Positions 46,801-58,600 of a DNA stretch of 64,000 bases are shown one piece after another (the stretch's first letter is position 1; every line of letters starts with the position of its first letter). The DNA is from Scedosporium boydii (Eukaryota > Ascomycota > Sordariomycetes > Microascales > Microascaceae), in contig NJFT01000127.1 in assembly GCA_002221725.1 (NCBI GenBank), forward strand, positions 50,174 to 114,173. The letters are read 5' to 3'. Under the pieces are notes generated by a model. The model saw only the letters and a program-made list of their open reading frames with translations. It was not told the DNA's origin and searched no databases. A program made the position numbers and the translations under genes.

Positions 46801-47492
46801 CTAAGATAGTCCTGCTGGATAAGCTTTGTATCGGAGAATGAAAGAGACGCGGCGACATGGAGCCTGCCATCGCGGTACTTTGATGCGATAGCAAGGTCAA
46901 GCTCTTCCGATTCTGTAACTGACCGGTTCAGCTTACGACCTCGAACAGCAGTCTCGGCGGTGTAGAAGTCTTTGAAGTGCGTGGTAAAGATGGGCACGAA
47001 ACGCGCCGTTATCACATCAGCTAAATCGATGTCGAGAAGCCGATCTCTAATATTTAAGGCGACTAGCCGAATAGCCTTGTCCACCTCATTGAGGAACGAT
47101 GGATCCCTACTGATCTGAGAATACCAGGAGGCCACGAAATCACGAAGAATGAGGTGGATCAGCTCGTCAAAGGAGTTGGATATCTGCAAAGAATCCGTCG
47201 ATATAGGGGATGGGTCGTAGTTCCGGCTGGATCGAAAGTCGTCTAACTCGGCTGTCCATGTTTTCGGACCAAGAAACTTCGGACCACAAGGCCGTGGTGA
47301 GCGCATGCACCCTGCACGGCTTGGTTTCCTGGCTTTGAGCAGAGGAGTCGTAAGGAGGAGAAGAGTAATAGAGGCACCAAATACGAACGAGTATCCCACC
47401 CAACGTAATACCGGGACCCAATGAATGGCATATCCCCAGGCGATAAACGCTCCTATAACGGCAAGACTTAGATTTTTTTGTGTGAAGCCCAT
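43869..47492 (-). CDS. mdm1: Mdm1/SNX13-type PXA-RGS-PX-NexinC membrane protein
   Basis: Yeast Mdm1 is an ER-anchored tether at ER-vacuole contacts that also touches lipid droplets; fungal relatives are often called intermediate filament protein. One uninterrupted exon, 1207 aa from ATG 47492; the frame opens earlier only with a GTG. Two hydrophobic segments at about residues 5-53 form the ER anchor. A PXA domain follows (about 105-290, S-N-S-F-D-E-L-I-H-L-I-L-R-D-F-V-type start). An RGS domain spans about 425-570 (G-L-S-Y-F-M-E-Y-M-D-R-Q). A coiled-coil stretch precedes the PX domain (about 790-910) with its R-R-Y-S-E-F phosphoinositide motif. The Nexin C domain is near the end (about 1035-1150). 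This domain order and length match the family. Confidence 0.91.
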   Translation of the reverse strand: MGFTQKNLSLAVIGAFIAWGYAIHWVPVLRWVGYSFVFGASITLLLLTTPLLKARKPSRAGCMRSPRPCGPKFLGPKTWTAELDDFRSSRNYDPSPISTDSLQISNSFDELIHLILRDFVASWYSQISRDPSFLNEVDKAIRLVALNIRDRLLDIDLADVITARFVPIFTTHFKDFYTAETAVRGRKLNRSVTESEELDLAIASKYRDGRLHVAASLSFSDTKLIQQDYLRTLVEGVLPRLLPAHLLSSRAVSTLVKEIVACAVLSPIAQALSEPDTWNQVMENYGRTMLQDRSTVRKLRAALDQHASPVPNPERVVNFPRLSPGDSERKFEKFIRAIRKTNNLSDARRFRSEVSSQFKKDSLEDNQDQVYLRRLEMGKRMLDQRVYHLAAGGDRMAPAPSLPHSKSSPSIFKLEGANLIELLRDSSGLSYFMEYMDRQGMMSLVQFWLVVDGFRNPLEDDGQDDEQIPASLPKWSNSDRIDLQQIDEAYLSRPELKIPSSAKFEVTQFLRAGKSATPLQYYKARKAILAAQTTVLEEMKSKYFKPFQRSDLFYKCLASQEASTRHVLSASGVPSMIDAASHSGSLIASPGLNPKPRPVAKAAPRLVGADGIRSSSISDLRAMSTDDIATGGRLNSYKILDGDVSNPLFDEEGENDDMIDSVQSLDQSHVQAAPDNQVVRAVEEALNTILEDDRPQTAEDLRASLFGNDPGGGPFAVPTDSGSPKPAANSGRSPQASKEPEKPSLESLGLVTSNSRIGVFVDDDLFTDEGTYLPDNIEDLDDAENNDDGDEVHEAAPGDLGLAEAITKLTNDIDRLNTQDAVIDSLTKKAELTNNMAELRILRKSKASLQRELRRKRLQRQQYVIQESDNSLYGRSTVKIKSIRVGKEDDGREYALYVVEVQRNAGEQVPAATWSVARRYSEFHELHQKLRSMYPSVRSLDFPRRRMVMNFQSEFLRKRRLALEQYLQGLLLLPEVCRSRELRTFLSQSAVAHGPELVDREGKRDMITRFYDSVADGVEDILGNIPVLDQLSLAGQNLIAAATNQLNTTANESGGEGNIPTEAEAELNAFEDKELEPFIKPICDIFLEVFELNRGNNWLRGRAVVVVLQQLLGGTIERKVRENIKALVQEDAILRYINLLKDHLWPRGQLIRNKPTRTSTEKKRSRKEASLMLATLVPDLAGGVVGRLNAQAASRRIFATLNNPRLK

Positions 47493-48008
47493 GATTCGAG
47501 AGGGAGGTGGTAGGTACCATCTCACTTCTCCTTAGCACACTCGCTGGTCTCTGGGAAAAGTGTGATGCAGGGCACCGAGCAGTATTTCGAGCATGCTTGT
47601 GTGTTGTGCTCACAAACCATCGATAATCAATGGTAGGTAGTGGATGAGAGGAAGAGTTGGAAGAGTTCCCGAGCACTCAGCCTTCTAAGACTTCAATGGA
47701 GGACAATATTAACCCCAAGTGACAATTGCGATGATGTCTTCCCGTCTTGGCTCGATTGTTGCAATCAAAATGAAATAATGCTTACTTAATCGCCAATACA
47801 CAGGTATTACGGCGCTACAATCGTACAGCTTTAACTTCAACAATGCGTCGAGGACCGAGGTAGAAGGGTGTGTACTTCGTACAATGTACTGTATTGCTTC
47901 GCGTGTGCAAAGGCACGCGGGTACAGCCGCTTGGGGACACTGTAGTGACTTTCTGTCGGAGTGGTCAAGAATGAGGATTCTCCGACAATTCGCCGGTCCT
48001 CCACAACC
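47493..48008. other. Spacer between Mdm1-type gene and trm8
   Basis: Holds the promoter of the Mdm1-type gene and the trm8 3' end. A GTACTTCGTAC motif lies at 47872-47882, another member of the palindrome family. No ORF supported. Confidence 0.4.
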
Positions 48009-48934
<926 letters not shown>

Positions 48935-49545
48935 AGTGAACTGATTTGCCTCGATCTCAGGCGAGATTTGGAGGCGATGAGGTTTGCCGTAATGACCTGG
49001 CCAATTGAAGGTTGGGGAACGAACGGCTGATACCCAGGACCACGGGCAACGCAATATCATCAAGCTGACAAGTCCGTCGATAGAATCACGATCTTAAAGC
49101 AAAAAAGATGCTTGAGGGCAATGCTTACCTAAATTGGTACACTGTGGATTGGAACGAACCCATCCTCCAACTGCAACCAGCTGGGGGTTATTGGGACCTT
49201 CAATTCTGCCAGGCAAGGAATTAATTTCCTGGATCTCGTCCCAACTCAGTCCAAAGGGAGGTCTTCAGGGTGCTAGCTTTTAATTCATTGAAGCTTCTCA
49301 CCCCTTTCGATGAGAAAGGCTCTACTACGAAGCATCGATACCATTCGCTTCCCCTTAGGCTTCCTCGATATTATTTTGTGTTCTATTCGCCTACTTGCCC
49401 ACCCTCTGCGAGTTCTTGTTTAATAGCAGTGATCGATGCAAGTTCTATGAATGCGATGGTGTCTTCGTACCAGTTTCTGTTTCCGGGTGACCCGCCCACC
49501 TTCATTAGCTTAATATCGTGGATCTCGGTGAGCATCAATCCAGTC
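48935..49545. other. Spacer upstream of trm8
   Basis: About 610 bp with the trm8 promoter and leader. The frame before the trm8 ATG is open but unlike the family. A possible N-terminal extension of the small plus-strand ORF from an in-frame ATG at 49447 also lies here. Confidence 0.35.
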
Positions 49546-49842
49546 ATGTCCATGACCCCGCCAGGCCAGCGGAATACATTGCCCCATTTACTGACCCAAC
49601 TTCTTCAGCTGGCCATTGCAGTTTTAATTTTACTGCCCGTCGCGGTCCTTATTCTTCTCGATCTTGTTGTCTGGCTCTGGAGGACGTACTGGGCGGATGA
49701 GGTGACCGCGTCCCCTGTTCGTCAGGGGTCTGCAGCGAGCAGGCAGCAGCAAGACGATCCAGACGTCCTGTCATCTTCTCTTCGACACAGGACGCCAAGG
49801 CAAAAAGCTACCTTGGATGCGTTACAAGAGCCGAAGACCTAA
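49546..49842 (+). CDS. Small single-pass membrane protein, unrecognised
   Basis: From ATG 49546 the frame encodes 98 aa; an in-frame ATG at 49447 would make 131 aa. After a short polar N-terminus (M-S-M-T-P-P-G-Q-R-N) comes one strong hydrophobic helix (L-A-I-A-V-L-I-L-L-P-V-A-V-L-I-L-L, then D-L-V-V-W-L-W-R). A Gln/Arg/Ser-rich tail follows. I do not recognise the family and give no function. It lies between the divergent trm8 promoter and the hom6 3' end. The clear helix with a charged tail favours a real gene, but a chance frame is possible. Confidence 0.42.
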   Translation: MSMTPPGQRNTLPHLLTQLLQLAIAVLILLPVAVLILLDLVVWLWRTYWADEVTASPVRQGSAASRQQQDDPDVLSSSLRHRTPRQKATLDALQEPKT

Positions 49843-49996
49843 CGAGCGTTTTCACCTTAACGTCAACCGTAGCCCACTTCGCCATAGCAATGGATTATCC
49901 CCAAGACGTTGGCCAGAAAAAGTTTTATTTGTCCACTTCCCCCCCCTCTTCTCGACTATGGGCTGCGAATTCTTACTCGCCAACGATGCCTAATGC

Positions 49997-51158
49997 CTAA
50001 ACGATCGTCTTCAAAAGGTCGCTCGTCACGCCCATTGCCGTAACCTCACCACCAGCTCCAGCCCCCTGGACAATGAGCGGATTGCTTCCATATCTGTCCG
50101 TGTAGAAACTAATAATATTGTCACTTCCCTTCAATGAAGCAATGGGATGTCCTCTGTCAAATTTCTCCAGCCCGACCTTCACGGTTTTGGTAGGAATGTC
50201 AATGCTACCGACAAACCGAACTACTTTGCCTTCAGCCTCAGCCTCGTTCTTTGTCTGCTCCATCTGCTTATCGAACTGGGGGAGTTTGTCGAGGAATTCC
50301 TCGCCCGAGGCACAGGACTCGAGTTCCTTGGGGATAAGGCTTTGCACGGGGAATGAAGTGGGCGATGCGACAGGTAAGCCTGCAAGCCTTGCCAGGATTG
50401 TGAGCTTTCTTGCCACATCGAGACCGTTCAGATCGTCCCTTGGATCGGGTTCGGTATAGCCTAATTCCTTGGCCCTCCGCACTTCATCTGACCACTTTCC
50501 GCCGGAGCCTTCTGTTGGGGCAAATGAGTTGAAGAGGAAAGACATTGTACCGCTGAATACACCTTCGATCCTGTTGACCTTATCGCCCGTTTCAATAAGG
50601 TCCTTTAGTGTTGAGATTACAGGCAGGCCAGCACCGACCGATGACTCGTGGAAAACCTTGGCACCGGACGTTTCCGCTGCGGAGAAGATGGCGTCCCATA
50701 AGGCGTATGATCCAGAGAATGCCTTTTTATTAGGAGTTATAATATTCACTCCGCGGCTCAAAAACAAGGGATAGCTGTCGGCGATATCCTGAGAGCTCGT
50801 ATTGTCTACTAAAACAACCCGAGCAGGAGCTGCGGCCAGATAATCAACGAGTTCGTCGGTTGGCGGCGGTGCTTGTGATGATCGAGCCAGGACTTCGGCA
50901 ACGCCTTCTATCTCGATGGGCGAATATTCCTTGTTGTAGATTGACTTCTTGCTGGTGGAGATATAGACCAAATCCAATTTTGGCGACGAGCGCCTCGTCG
51001 CAAGGGCCTGGAGCTGTTGGAGGAAGCATTTTCCAACACCGCCAACACCTGTTTCTCAGAAATTAGCGCATCCTTCTCCCCTTTGAAATACCATAGAAAT
51101 GAATCTCTTTATCCAGCCTACCAATTATTGCAACCAAAAACCTCTTCGTTGTCGCCAT
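49997..51158 (-). CDS. hom6: Homoserine dehydrogenase
   Basis: Reduces aspartate semialdehyde to homoserine with NAD(P)H, the branch-point step to threonine and methionine, in the cytosol. Exons: 51158-51122 and 51048-49997; the intron is GTAGGC...ACAG, product 362 aa, the normal fungal length. The Rossmann motif G-V-G-G-V-G (residues 13-18) spans the splice junction. Further motifs: V-D-N-T-S-S, N-I-I-T-P-N-K-K-A, H-E-S-S-V-G-A-G-L-P, G-V-F-S-G-T-M-S-F-L and the catalytic/substrate segment G-Y-T-E-P-D-P-R-D-D-L-N-G-L-D. The C-terminus Q-G-A-G-A-G-G-E-V-T-A is complete. It is divergent from the CCDC174-like gene, and a CpcA-type element in that spacer suggests starvation control. Confidence 0.95.
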
Positions 51159-51313
51159 TGTACCTTTTATAGAGCTCGTGCCCGGCTTTCAGATCTTCTG
51201 CTCTTCAAGACTCGGCTTTCCTGGTTGAGTTCGATGAATACGGGCACTGGACAACCCCGCCCCCGCATCAAAAAACACTGAACCATTAATGCATCAATTG
51301 ACGAAAAGGGGGA

Positions 51314-51320
51314 TGACTCA
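51314..51320. promoter_or_regulatory. TGACTCA (Gcn4/CpcA element) in the hom6 promoter
   Basis: Perfect match, 156 bp upstream of the hom6 start and 184 bp upstream of the divergent CCDC174-like start. Yeast HOM genes are Gcn4 targets, so control by the CpcA encoded in this window is likely, though inferred. Confidence 0.6.
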
Positions 51321-51503
51321 GCGTCAGTAGCTTGACACGCTAACAGTTGACTTCACCAAACAGAATCATTGCCACGCGACTAATACTACCTTCACATTTC
51401 GACTCTGTACGTTGTCAGGTATGCTCGAAGCATCCAGTTTGCTCAGCCCAAAGTTGAACCCCCCAATCTCGAACGACCCGAATCCTCGCTGCGGTAGACC
51501 GCG

Positions 51504-52502
51504 ATGCCTCAAGACCGTAATATTTATGGCCAACGCCCTGCCAAAAAAAGGAGGTGTGATGAGGGAACCTCGGGCAGTTCTCTTGATTTCATGGCTCAAA
51601 TGACAGCTTTAATGACGGACGGCCAAGACATGAAAGTACCTCCCCGCCGTCGGCGCCGTACCGAGTCCAAGAAACCCGGCCCTGGAGATTCCGAGTTGGG
51701 GATACGCCAACAAAATATCGGGCATGGGAAATCCGGGAAATGCATTAGATTACGAGACACGGCGCCCGGGGATTTGGAGCCAAGCGAGCTGGACAGGTCT
51801 CGAGAGAAGATGAAGGAAAAGGCGCGCCTTTACTCAGCTATGAAAAGGGGCACATATGTTGCGAAGGATAACGAAGCAGAGCCGCTTGTAGACTTCGACA
51901 GGAAGTGGTCAGAAGCAGATGCTAAGCAATCTTTCGACAGTGACTTTTCCGAACCAGCTCCAGGGGAAGATGACGATAGCGGTGATGATGAGATTATAGA
52001 ATACGAAGATGAATATGGACGCACACGGCGTGGGACAAGAGCCGAGAAAGCGAAAATGGAGAGCCAACGCGAGAGAGCCTGGGCTGGCGCAAAAGAGCTC
52101 GAAAGCATGTCTGCTAGACCAGCCGCCCCTAAGACACTCATCTACGGAGATGCCATCCAAACCATGGCTTTCAACCCCGAGGACCCAGAGAAGATGGAAG
52201 AGCTAGCCCGGAAACGAGACCGCAGCGCTACTCCTCCCGAGGCGACCCACTACAACGCCGACTCTGAAATTCGCGATAAGGGGGTAGGGTTCTACAAATT
52301 TAGCAAAGACGAAGATTCGCGGAAAGCCCAGATGAAGTCTCTGGAGGAGCAACGTCGCGCTACGGAGTCTCACCGGCTCACCAGGGCGGAGCAGAAGGCT
52401 GCTAGACGGCAGGAGATCGAGGCGCGGAAAATGGCAATCGAAGCTAGGAAGGCCAAGAAGATGGCAGACTCGTTCTTAGATATCCTTGCAGCCGACATTT
52501 AA
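51504..52502 (+). CDS. CCDC174-like (DUF4078) coiled-coil protein
   Basis: Human CCDC174 is a nuclear protein associated with the exon-junction/spliceosome machinery; the fungal role is unknown. Single exon, 332 aa. After a basic N-terminus (K-K-R-R, then R-R-R-R-R) come charged helices (E-K-M-K-E-K-A-R-L-Y-S-A-M-K-R-G). The middle resembles the DUF4078 core: V-D-F-D-R-K-W-S-E, an acidic E-D-D-D-S-G-D-D-E stretch, then Y-E-D-E-Y-G-R-T-R-R-G-T-R. The C-terminus is a highly charged coiled coil (Q-K-A-A-R-R-Q-E-I-E-A-R-K). The H-Y-N-A-D-S-E-I-R-D-K-G-V-G-F-Y motif is typical of the family. ATG 51504 is the first in frame. Confidence 0.82.
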   Translation: MPQDRNIYGQRPAKKRRCDEGTSGSSLDFMAQMTALMTDGQDMKVPPRRRRRTESKKPGPGDSELGIRQQNIGHGKSGKCIRLRDTAPGDLEPSELDRSREKMKEKARLYSAMKRGTYVAKDNEAEPLVDFDRKWSEADAKQSFDSDFSEPAPGEDDDSGDDEIIEYEDEYGRTRRGTRAEKAKMESQRERAWAGAKELESMSARPAAPKTLIYGDAIQTMAFNPEDPEKMEELARKRDRSATPPEATHYNADSEIRDKGVGFYKFSKDEDSRKAQMKSLEEQRRATESHRLTRAEQKAARRQEIEARKMAIEARKAKKMADSFLDILAADI

Positions 52503-53139
52503 AGGCCACGAGTATGTTATAGATGCCTCCTGGGTCGCTCGCTGCGGACCTCCTGTTTATGGTTTCTGTTGGTTCCCGAGTTCCAACAACTCATAGCCAA
52601 AGGCTATACCAAAAATATTGGACAAGAGATTCTTGTATTTGCTGTGTTGTGAGGACCGGAATCAGCGACCGAATTCCTCCGCCAATTCGAGCTCTTTCTT
52701 CCAGCCCCCTCCAACCCCCCACCCCTAAAAAAAAAAAAAAAAAAAAAAACAACAACAACAAGAAACAACGCCAACCCGCCTCAACTCCACTAGAAATTTA
52801 TACATGTTATGGTATCCCAACATTGTGGGCAAGAATCAAATATTTACATACTCCAGAAGAGAAGGGCCACCCTTCTTATACATGCAAGTCATGAGTAGAC
52901 GCTCCAAGTAGGGGGGGAAAGAATCAAGGCGTTTTATACGCCCCATGTGAGGCTCCGGCTCTCCATTTAAACGCCATTACATATGCGTGAGGAAGCGATT
53001 TTGGGTGTGCGTGTATATATATATATATATGCCAGAAAGACAACCCATAAAGAAGGCAATGAGATAAAAGAGTGGGGTGGAAAGAAGAACACGGCGGCTA
53101 GGGCATGGAATCGGAGGCACAAGCCTTCCAGATGACGAA
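52503..53139. other. Convergent spacer with a poly-A run
   Basis: Holds the 3' ends of the two flanking genes. A run of 23 A lies at 52727-52749, followed by CAACAACAACAA, and a TA microsatellite at about 53014-53030. No gene recognised. Confidence 0.45.
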
Positions 53140-55655
53140 TTATTCAAACATCCAAACACACCCACACTCGTTGTTCTCCTTTGGGGTATCTCGGGCAAAG
53201 AGATCAGCTGCGTCTAGCCATCGCCTATCGTGAGGAAGAGGGGGTGTCCATGCTGGCTTCTCAGGGATGGTGACTCGAACGGGATTCCCTTCCTCGTCGA
53301 GGACTGGTCGGGAATCCTTGCCGCCGTCGATAACTTCAACCTGTTCGCACGACGCGAGTTTGTTTGTAGGGCCCGGTATTCGGCGTTCAGATATTTTGAT
53401 GATTTTAGGATACGGTGGGAGAATTTTCGGTACAGGCCAGCGCTCCTTATCGCCTTTCTCTTCCGATGGGTTTGCTGATGGGGTTGCTGATGGGGTTGCT
53501 GATGGGGTTGCTGAGGCAGACACTCCTTCCTCGGAGAGAGCTGGCAAATCAGACGCTGGGGCTGAGGGAGTTGGCGATATGGAGCCGGTAGGGAAGCCGG
53601 TCGGGAAGCCGGTCGGGAAGCCAGTCGGAAATCCCGATGGAAAGCCAGTAAAGGGAGGGTATGTCGCACCGGTGGGATGAATATTGTAGCTATTGTTTTG
53701 GATGGGATAAAGAAAGAATTCAAGAACGGTATCTGGCCAGGTGCAAATCCAGGGTTTGTCTCCCTCCATGGCCCCGGGGAATGGTGGGAAACCCGGACCA
53801 GGGCCCGGGACAGGCCACTTCTTACTCTCGGGATCGTCTTTGCCCTTTCGATCGCCCGCGCCGTCGGCTGTCTCAGGGGGATATGGACCCGACTCTGATG
53901 GGGAATTACGCCGAAATATTCTGCTACGCTCCCTCGGTACCGAGAATTTGTCTTCTTGGAGAACGACCGTCTTGTCGTAGGTCATGTTAAGCCACCACGC
54001 GGGTCCCCAGCCCAGCTCACGCGTGTCGTTGACCAGAATTAAGCGTTGGTGGTCTGGGATAACCGGGGGTCGGGTTCCCCACGCATACTTGCTCCATGTT
54101 GTGTTACTATTAGAGGTCGTAAACTTCAGCTTGTAGGAAGAGATGGGAAGGCTGTCCGAAACCTTCTCCACATCCATCCAATAGATATTGAAAGGTGTGT
54201 TGCAGGTCCATGCCTGGGCTTGGGTCGGTATAGTGAAGCAGGAGCTAGGGGCGAGGCTGGCCAGGAAAAAGGGGGGAAGACTCCATTCTCCAATTTCTAG
54301 GTCCGGCAGGTCAGGTGGAACGGTCTCAAGTGGTATAACCCCCGGAGTGAAGTTGGAGTCGGCGAAACTGGGCCTGTACACGCGATATTAGCATCAGAAG
54401 GTGAGAAGAACACTCAGGAGGGTGTGTAAGGTAGATGGCAAGGTCGACGGGCTGGGTCTTACGGTTCCGGCGGGCCACCCTTTCGGTGTTTGGACAGGAA
54501 AGTGCCGATTACGGCTCCTAATATTACGCCCATGAGAACAAGGGCAATTGCGAGTAATCCGATTGCCCAGTACGGCACGATGCCCCACATCTTCTTCGTC
54601 GCCCGTTTCTGCCATGATTTCATCGAATCCTTTTCATTTTCGATTTCGCTAGGGGCTAAGTTTATTTCCTGCTGACTGCCATCTGATGTGAAACTGCGGG
54701 TTGATAAGCGCGGCGAGTCAAGATCGGAGGAGGTAGAAGAAAATTCCGGATCCCTGGTGGCCAACCCGATTCCCCCGGCGCCCTGTATAGGCGCAACGGC
54801 AGAGGAAGCATTCGCTGTTGGGAGAAGCTGAGGCTGAAGCTGGGCCTGGGCTGGGGAGTTGTTTTCCGGCGCGGAGGGATCCCCTGCGGCCGGGACGGCC
54901 GTAGTCTGCTCGACATCCCCGGGTTTTGTGTTGAAGTCATTAACAGGATACCTAGAATACGGTGGTAGCTCTTCTGTATGGGCAAGAGATGCGACAAAAC
55001 CTGGCGAATTTTCGTTCCCGGCCCCAGCTCGTTGCTGGTAAGTACTTGAAGCGCTCGGAAATCCTACTGGTATGGCAGTGAGTTGTCCAACATCCCCCGT
55101 TGCCGTAGTTTGCGGATAGAGCGTGTAAGGATGTGCCGGGTCTCTTGGTCCCGAGTACCTCCGTTCATGGCCCGGGGCCGATGTTGAGATGGTAGAAACG
55201 CTCGTGGGTCTCTGTGGATACATTTGATAGGGGTGTGAAGGGCCCGAGGGCCCTTCATAAGGCGGCTCAACCTGGATCGTAGGGGTGGCTGCTACAGGCG
55301 CTCCGGCGGTTTCTGGATCCGCACGAAGAGTTGGGTTATCTGGTAATGAAGAATCCACCAGTCGCGGCTTCGCGACGCTCGAAGGTCGACTTGGTGCCGT
55401 GCTTGGGCGCTGTCGGCTAGCTGTATCGGAAATAGAATGACTCTGGAGACGGATCTGGGGCTCCCTAGTGCCTAGCGCAAAACTCGTGGAGTCGGGGCCC
55501 GGCAGTGATGCGACTGACAACCGCAAGGCCGCGTCCGGGCTCAAGGACGCTGAGACATCACAACCCTCTTCGTCTCCCACAACGGACAGGCGCATGGAGG
55601 CCGCCATCGACGTCCGAGGGTTGAGTTCAGCGTGCTTTCCATTCGGCTTGTCCAT
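53140..55655 (-). CDS. Fungal single-pass membrane protein, DUF7820-like
   Basis: Function unknown. Exons: 55655-54463 and 54373-53140; donor GTAAGA, acceptor TACAG, phases agree, 808 aa. The long N-terminal part is Ser/Pro-rich and probably cytosolic, with P-P-Y motifs (for example E-L-P-P-Y-S-R-Y-P) that could recruit Rsp5-type ubiquitin ligases. One transmembrane helix (about 365-390, I-G-L-L-A-I-A-L-V-L-M-G-V-I-L-G) is followed by basic residues. The outer domain starts with S-F-A-D-S-N-F-T-P-G, has N-glycosylation-type sites and resembles DUF7820 proteins. It also carries tandem repeats: F-P-T-G four times near residue 590 and S-A-T-P units after it. It ends in E-C-G-C-V-W-M-F-E. The family name is from memory of such sequences, so it is moderately certain. 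Confidence 0.72.
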
Positions 55656-58600
55656 CTCTGTCTGAGTTGAGAAAACCGGCCGGTCGGTGGCAGAGACCTC
55701 GCTGCTTCGAGTGAGGGCCGTTACGATGCTTCCCTCTTGCTCGTTACATCAAGACGTGGCGTGTCGTCGACACCTGGTGATGGCCTCGAGAGGCCTGGGT
55801 CACTATCCTTGGTGCACTCGATTGATTCGGCGAAAGCGACGGGAGTATAAGTAAGAATCAAATTCGAGATCGCGGGGATTCGAAGAGGTAAAAGGTACCT
55901 CGAGAAGGGGACAGACTTGGGGCAGATATGACAGGTTGGGAGAGAAGTCTACGAAGAAGGATGAAGGGGGAAGGAGAGCATCGGCAAACGTTGGGTTCGC
56001 CGGGAACAGGGACAGAGTATACAACCGCCGCACATAGTATTTTAGAAGTCTAATACTGAGACTATTAACATGGGCGAAAAAGGGAGGGGGGGGGTTTCGG
56101 AGGAGGAAGTGTGTAGGAGGAGTAGGAAGAAGAGTACACAGAGGATGGGGGTAATAAAAGGATACATTGCCTGGCACTCTCTCTGGTGTCTCAGGACTAT
56201 TTCACCGTGCGGGCTGGAACCAACTTTTTTGCGACGCATTGATATTTCTTCTTCTGAGAACCTGCCCCTTCCTTGCGATGGTCTCAACTCCATCTGCGAC
56301 AGTACGACAACGCTAGGTGACCCTGTATTTGAGAGAACCGACCAACAGATCAGCCCGGCGATGGATCAATAGTGGTGCTTGTCCCTATTGTTTCTATCAA
56401 TTGAACTGTGTATTTGAATAAATCAAATCAATCCGATCCAGTGTTGTAATATATCAAATTGCTTAACTCTCGGCATTGCAAAGTATTATCACGTCCCCCG
56501 TCCCCTCCCCTCCCGGCTTCGAGGATAAGCCATGGACCGTCTCCGTCTCAATGAGGAACTCTTCGCCGGGAAATATAGATCGAGTCTCGTCAATATTGAC
56601 GTTGAAGCATGTGCCAAGAACGCCCTGGCTGCAACCTGTCCATTGACCACTAATCGCATGTCCACGCATGCCAGGGGCATTACTCAGTCCTCAACCCTCG
56701 GTTTTCAACAGCGAAGTGTTTCTTTCCCCTTTCCTCTTGTTCGGAGACTCTTGTGTTTTCTTCTCGGCCCCTCGACTTCAAAGGGTTGCCCGAAATGTAA
56801 AATGCGAGCATCTCTCTGCATCTCTCTGCATCTCTCTCTCATCCCAACATCAACGATCCACGCCAATACACGCCAATAACAACACAATTGATCCATACAA
56901 CAGTAGCCACTCCAGAGTACGCACTCATCTGATCAATTAGTATTTGGAGGGGCGGCAAATATCAATTGATCTCTACACTCAATGTAATTTGCAGGTTGTA
57001 TTCGACAGATTGCTTCTCCCCGCCCTCATATACGGGAATTCAAGAATTAACCCCCTTTGAGCCTATTTGCAAAATCGATCTTGGCCTGGCTCGGGTTGAG
57101 AATTGGACCAATAACCCGTAACCTGTAAATGATGAAGATGAACCAACCGACGGAGCCATCAGCCACTTGGAGAAACATCACAATCACAGGTCAATTGATA
57201 ATTGATGGTTTGGAGGAAGAACATAATAACATCGCCGCCCAATGCACCGGCGCCAATGGATGTATGATTGTCCGCAGAGCCGACCGGCCTAGAAATTTGC
57301 ATATTGTGATTCGGAAAGGCCGACCTGGGAGCGCCTACGAAGCACTCCCCGTAAAGTTTACGGGGATAGTTGGCTTCCAAGCCAATGCCTCTCTCCTCAG
57401 CATATCTACGCTACAGTGTCCCATCTCAGGAGGAGGTGGTGAGCAATTTAGCCACTCTCCCAGCGAGATTTTTGGGGTAGGCCAGCAGACTGGAAAACAA
57501 AAAGCCCCAAAGAAATAGTAGAGAGAGAACAGAAAGGGAAGAGGGGGGGAAAGAAGGAAAAATAAAATAAAATAAAAGGAGAAGAGAACACTTCTCCATC
57601 CGAAGTCAACTCAATCCAAATCGGTCTTTGAGACGCCTTCCCCTCTCTACTTCGTAGCTCCGTCTCATGCTGTGTATCAAACTTGTCACAGTGGTAGTTG
57701 TGTAATCGTGTTTTCTCCCAAGATACAACAACATGCACACTGCAGTGACGTTGAAAAGAGATCGTGGTCAAAAGATTGGTTCGCGGATCCATCCTCCTCC
57801 TCTCGAGCCATGAATGATTCAACCCAAATGGTTCATAGATCGAGAAGCCATGCCGCCATGTTCTCATTCTCAACTTCTGATGATGGATCAATTGATGAGG
57901 ACACAGAACCATGGCCCAGTTACACCAGGAGTGAGCAAGCTCATTATTGATGCTGGAAGGAGCACTCTCTATACACTGCTCGTCGCATGAAGCATTTTGT
58001 CTCATTCTTGAGGAACTACGTTTGTCATTGTGGGGATCCTGAGCGGGCCCAGGCCAGAGTGGGAGCCCGGTCGGTGAAGCTATCCCCCGATATCCTCACG
58101 CGTACAAAGGTAAAGGTGATGATTATTAAACTCGGCAACGATTCGGACGCCTTAGGTGCATCTTGCCTTTGAGAATTGGCCGCGGAACGAGCAGACCGTG
58201 AGGTATTGGCGCCCTCGACACAATCAAGGGTTCGTTTGATACGGCCTGGGTGGCATGGAGGGAACGCCAGCCTGCATCAATTCGTCAATTTGATCCATCA
58301 TCTTAGCTACGCTACCTTCATTGTTTGTACAGCTCCGAGTGGAGGCGGGTCAGCCGTCAGCCCTACGAAGTACGGCTTCATCGTTCCGATTGTCTCGTTG
58401 TCTGTCCAAACGTTTTGAACCTTGCTCATGAGACTACCAGAGCCCGAGCCTGACTCGTGTATGCGTAACTGGCCAAATTCCATTGATCCCTCTCACAAAT
58501 TCACAAATCTGACGCTCATATGCAGTTGCTGCCTAATTACGAGGTTCAATGTTGTTGAGACATTGCATTGGGCTTGGGATTGGCCTCGCCCCTCTTCACT

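Noticed and set aside
52727..52749. Run of 23 A as a possible retroposed poly-A tail
   Set aside because: No processed gene copy precedes it and no flanking target duplication was seen; treated as simple repeat.
53267..53680. Plus-strand repetitive frames with G-V-A-D and G-K-P-V units
   Set aside because: They are the reverse strand of the tandem repeats in the DUF7820-like gene.
57129..57518. 129-codon plus-strand frame in the 55.7-59.1 kb spacer
   Set aside because: No recognisable motif and the end runs into purine-rich low-complexity DNA. It could be real but I cannot support it.
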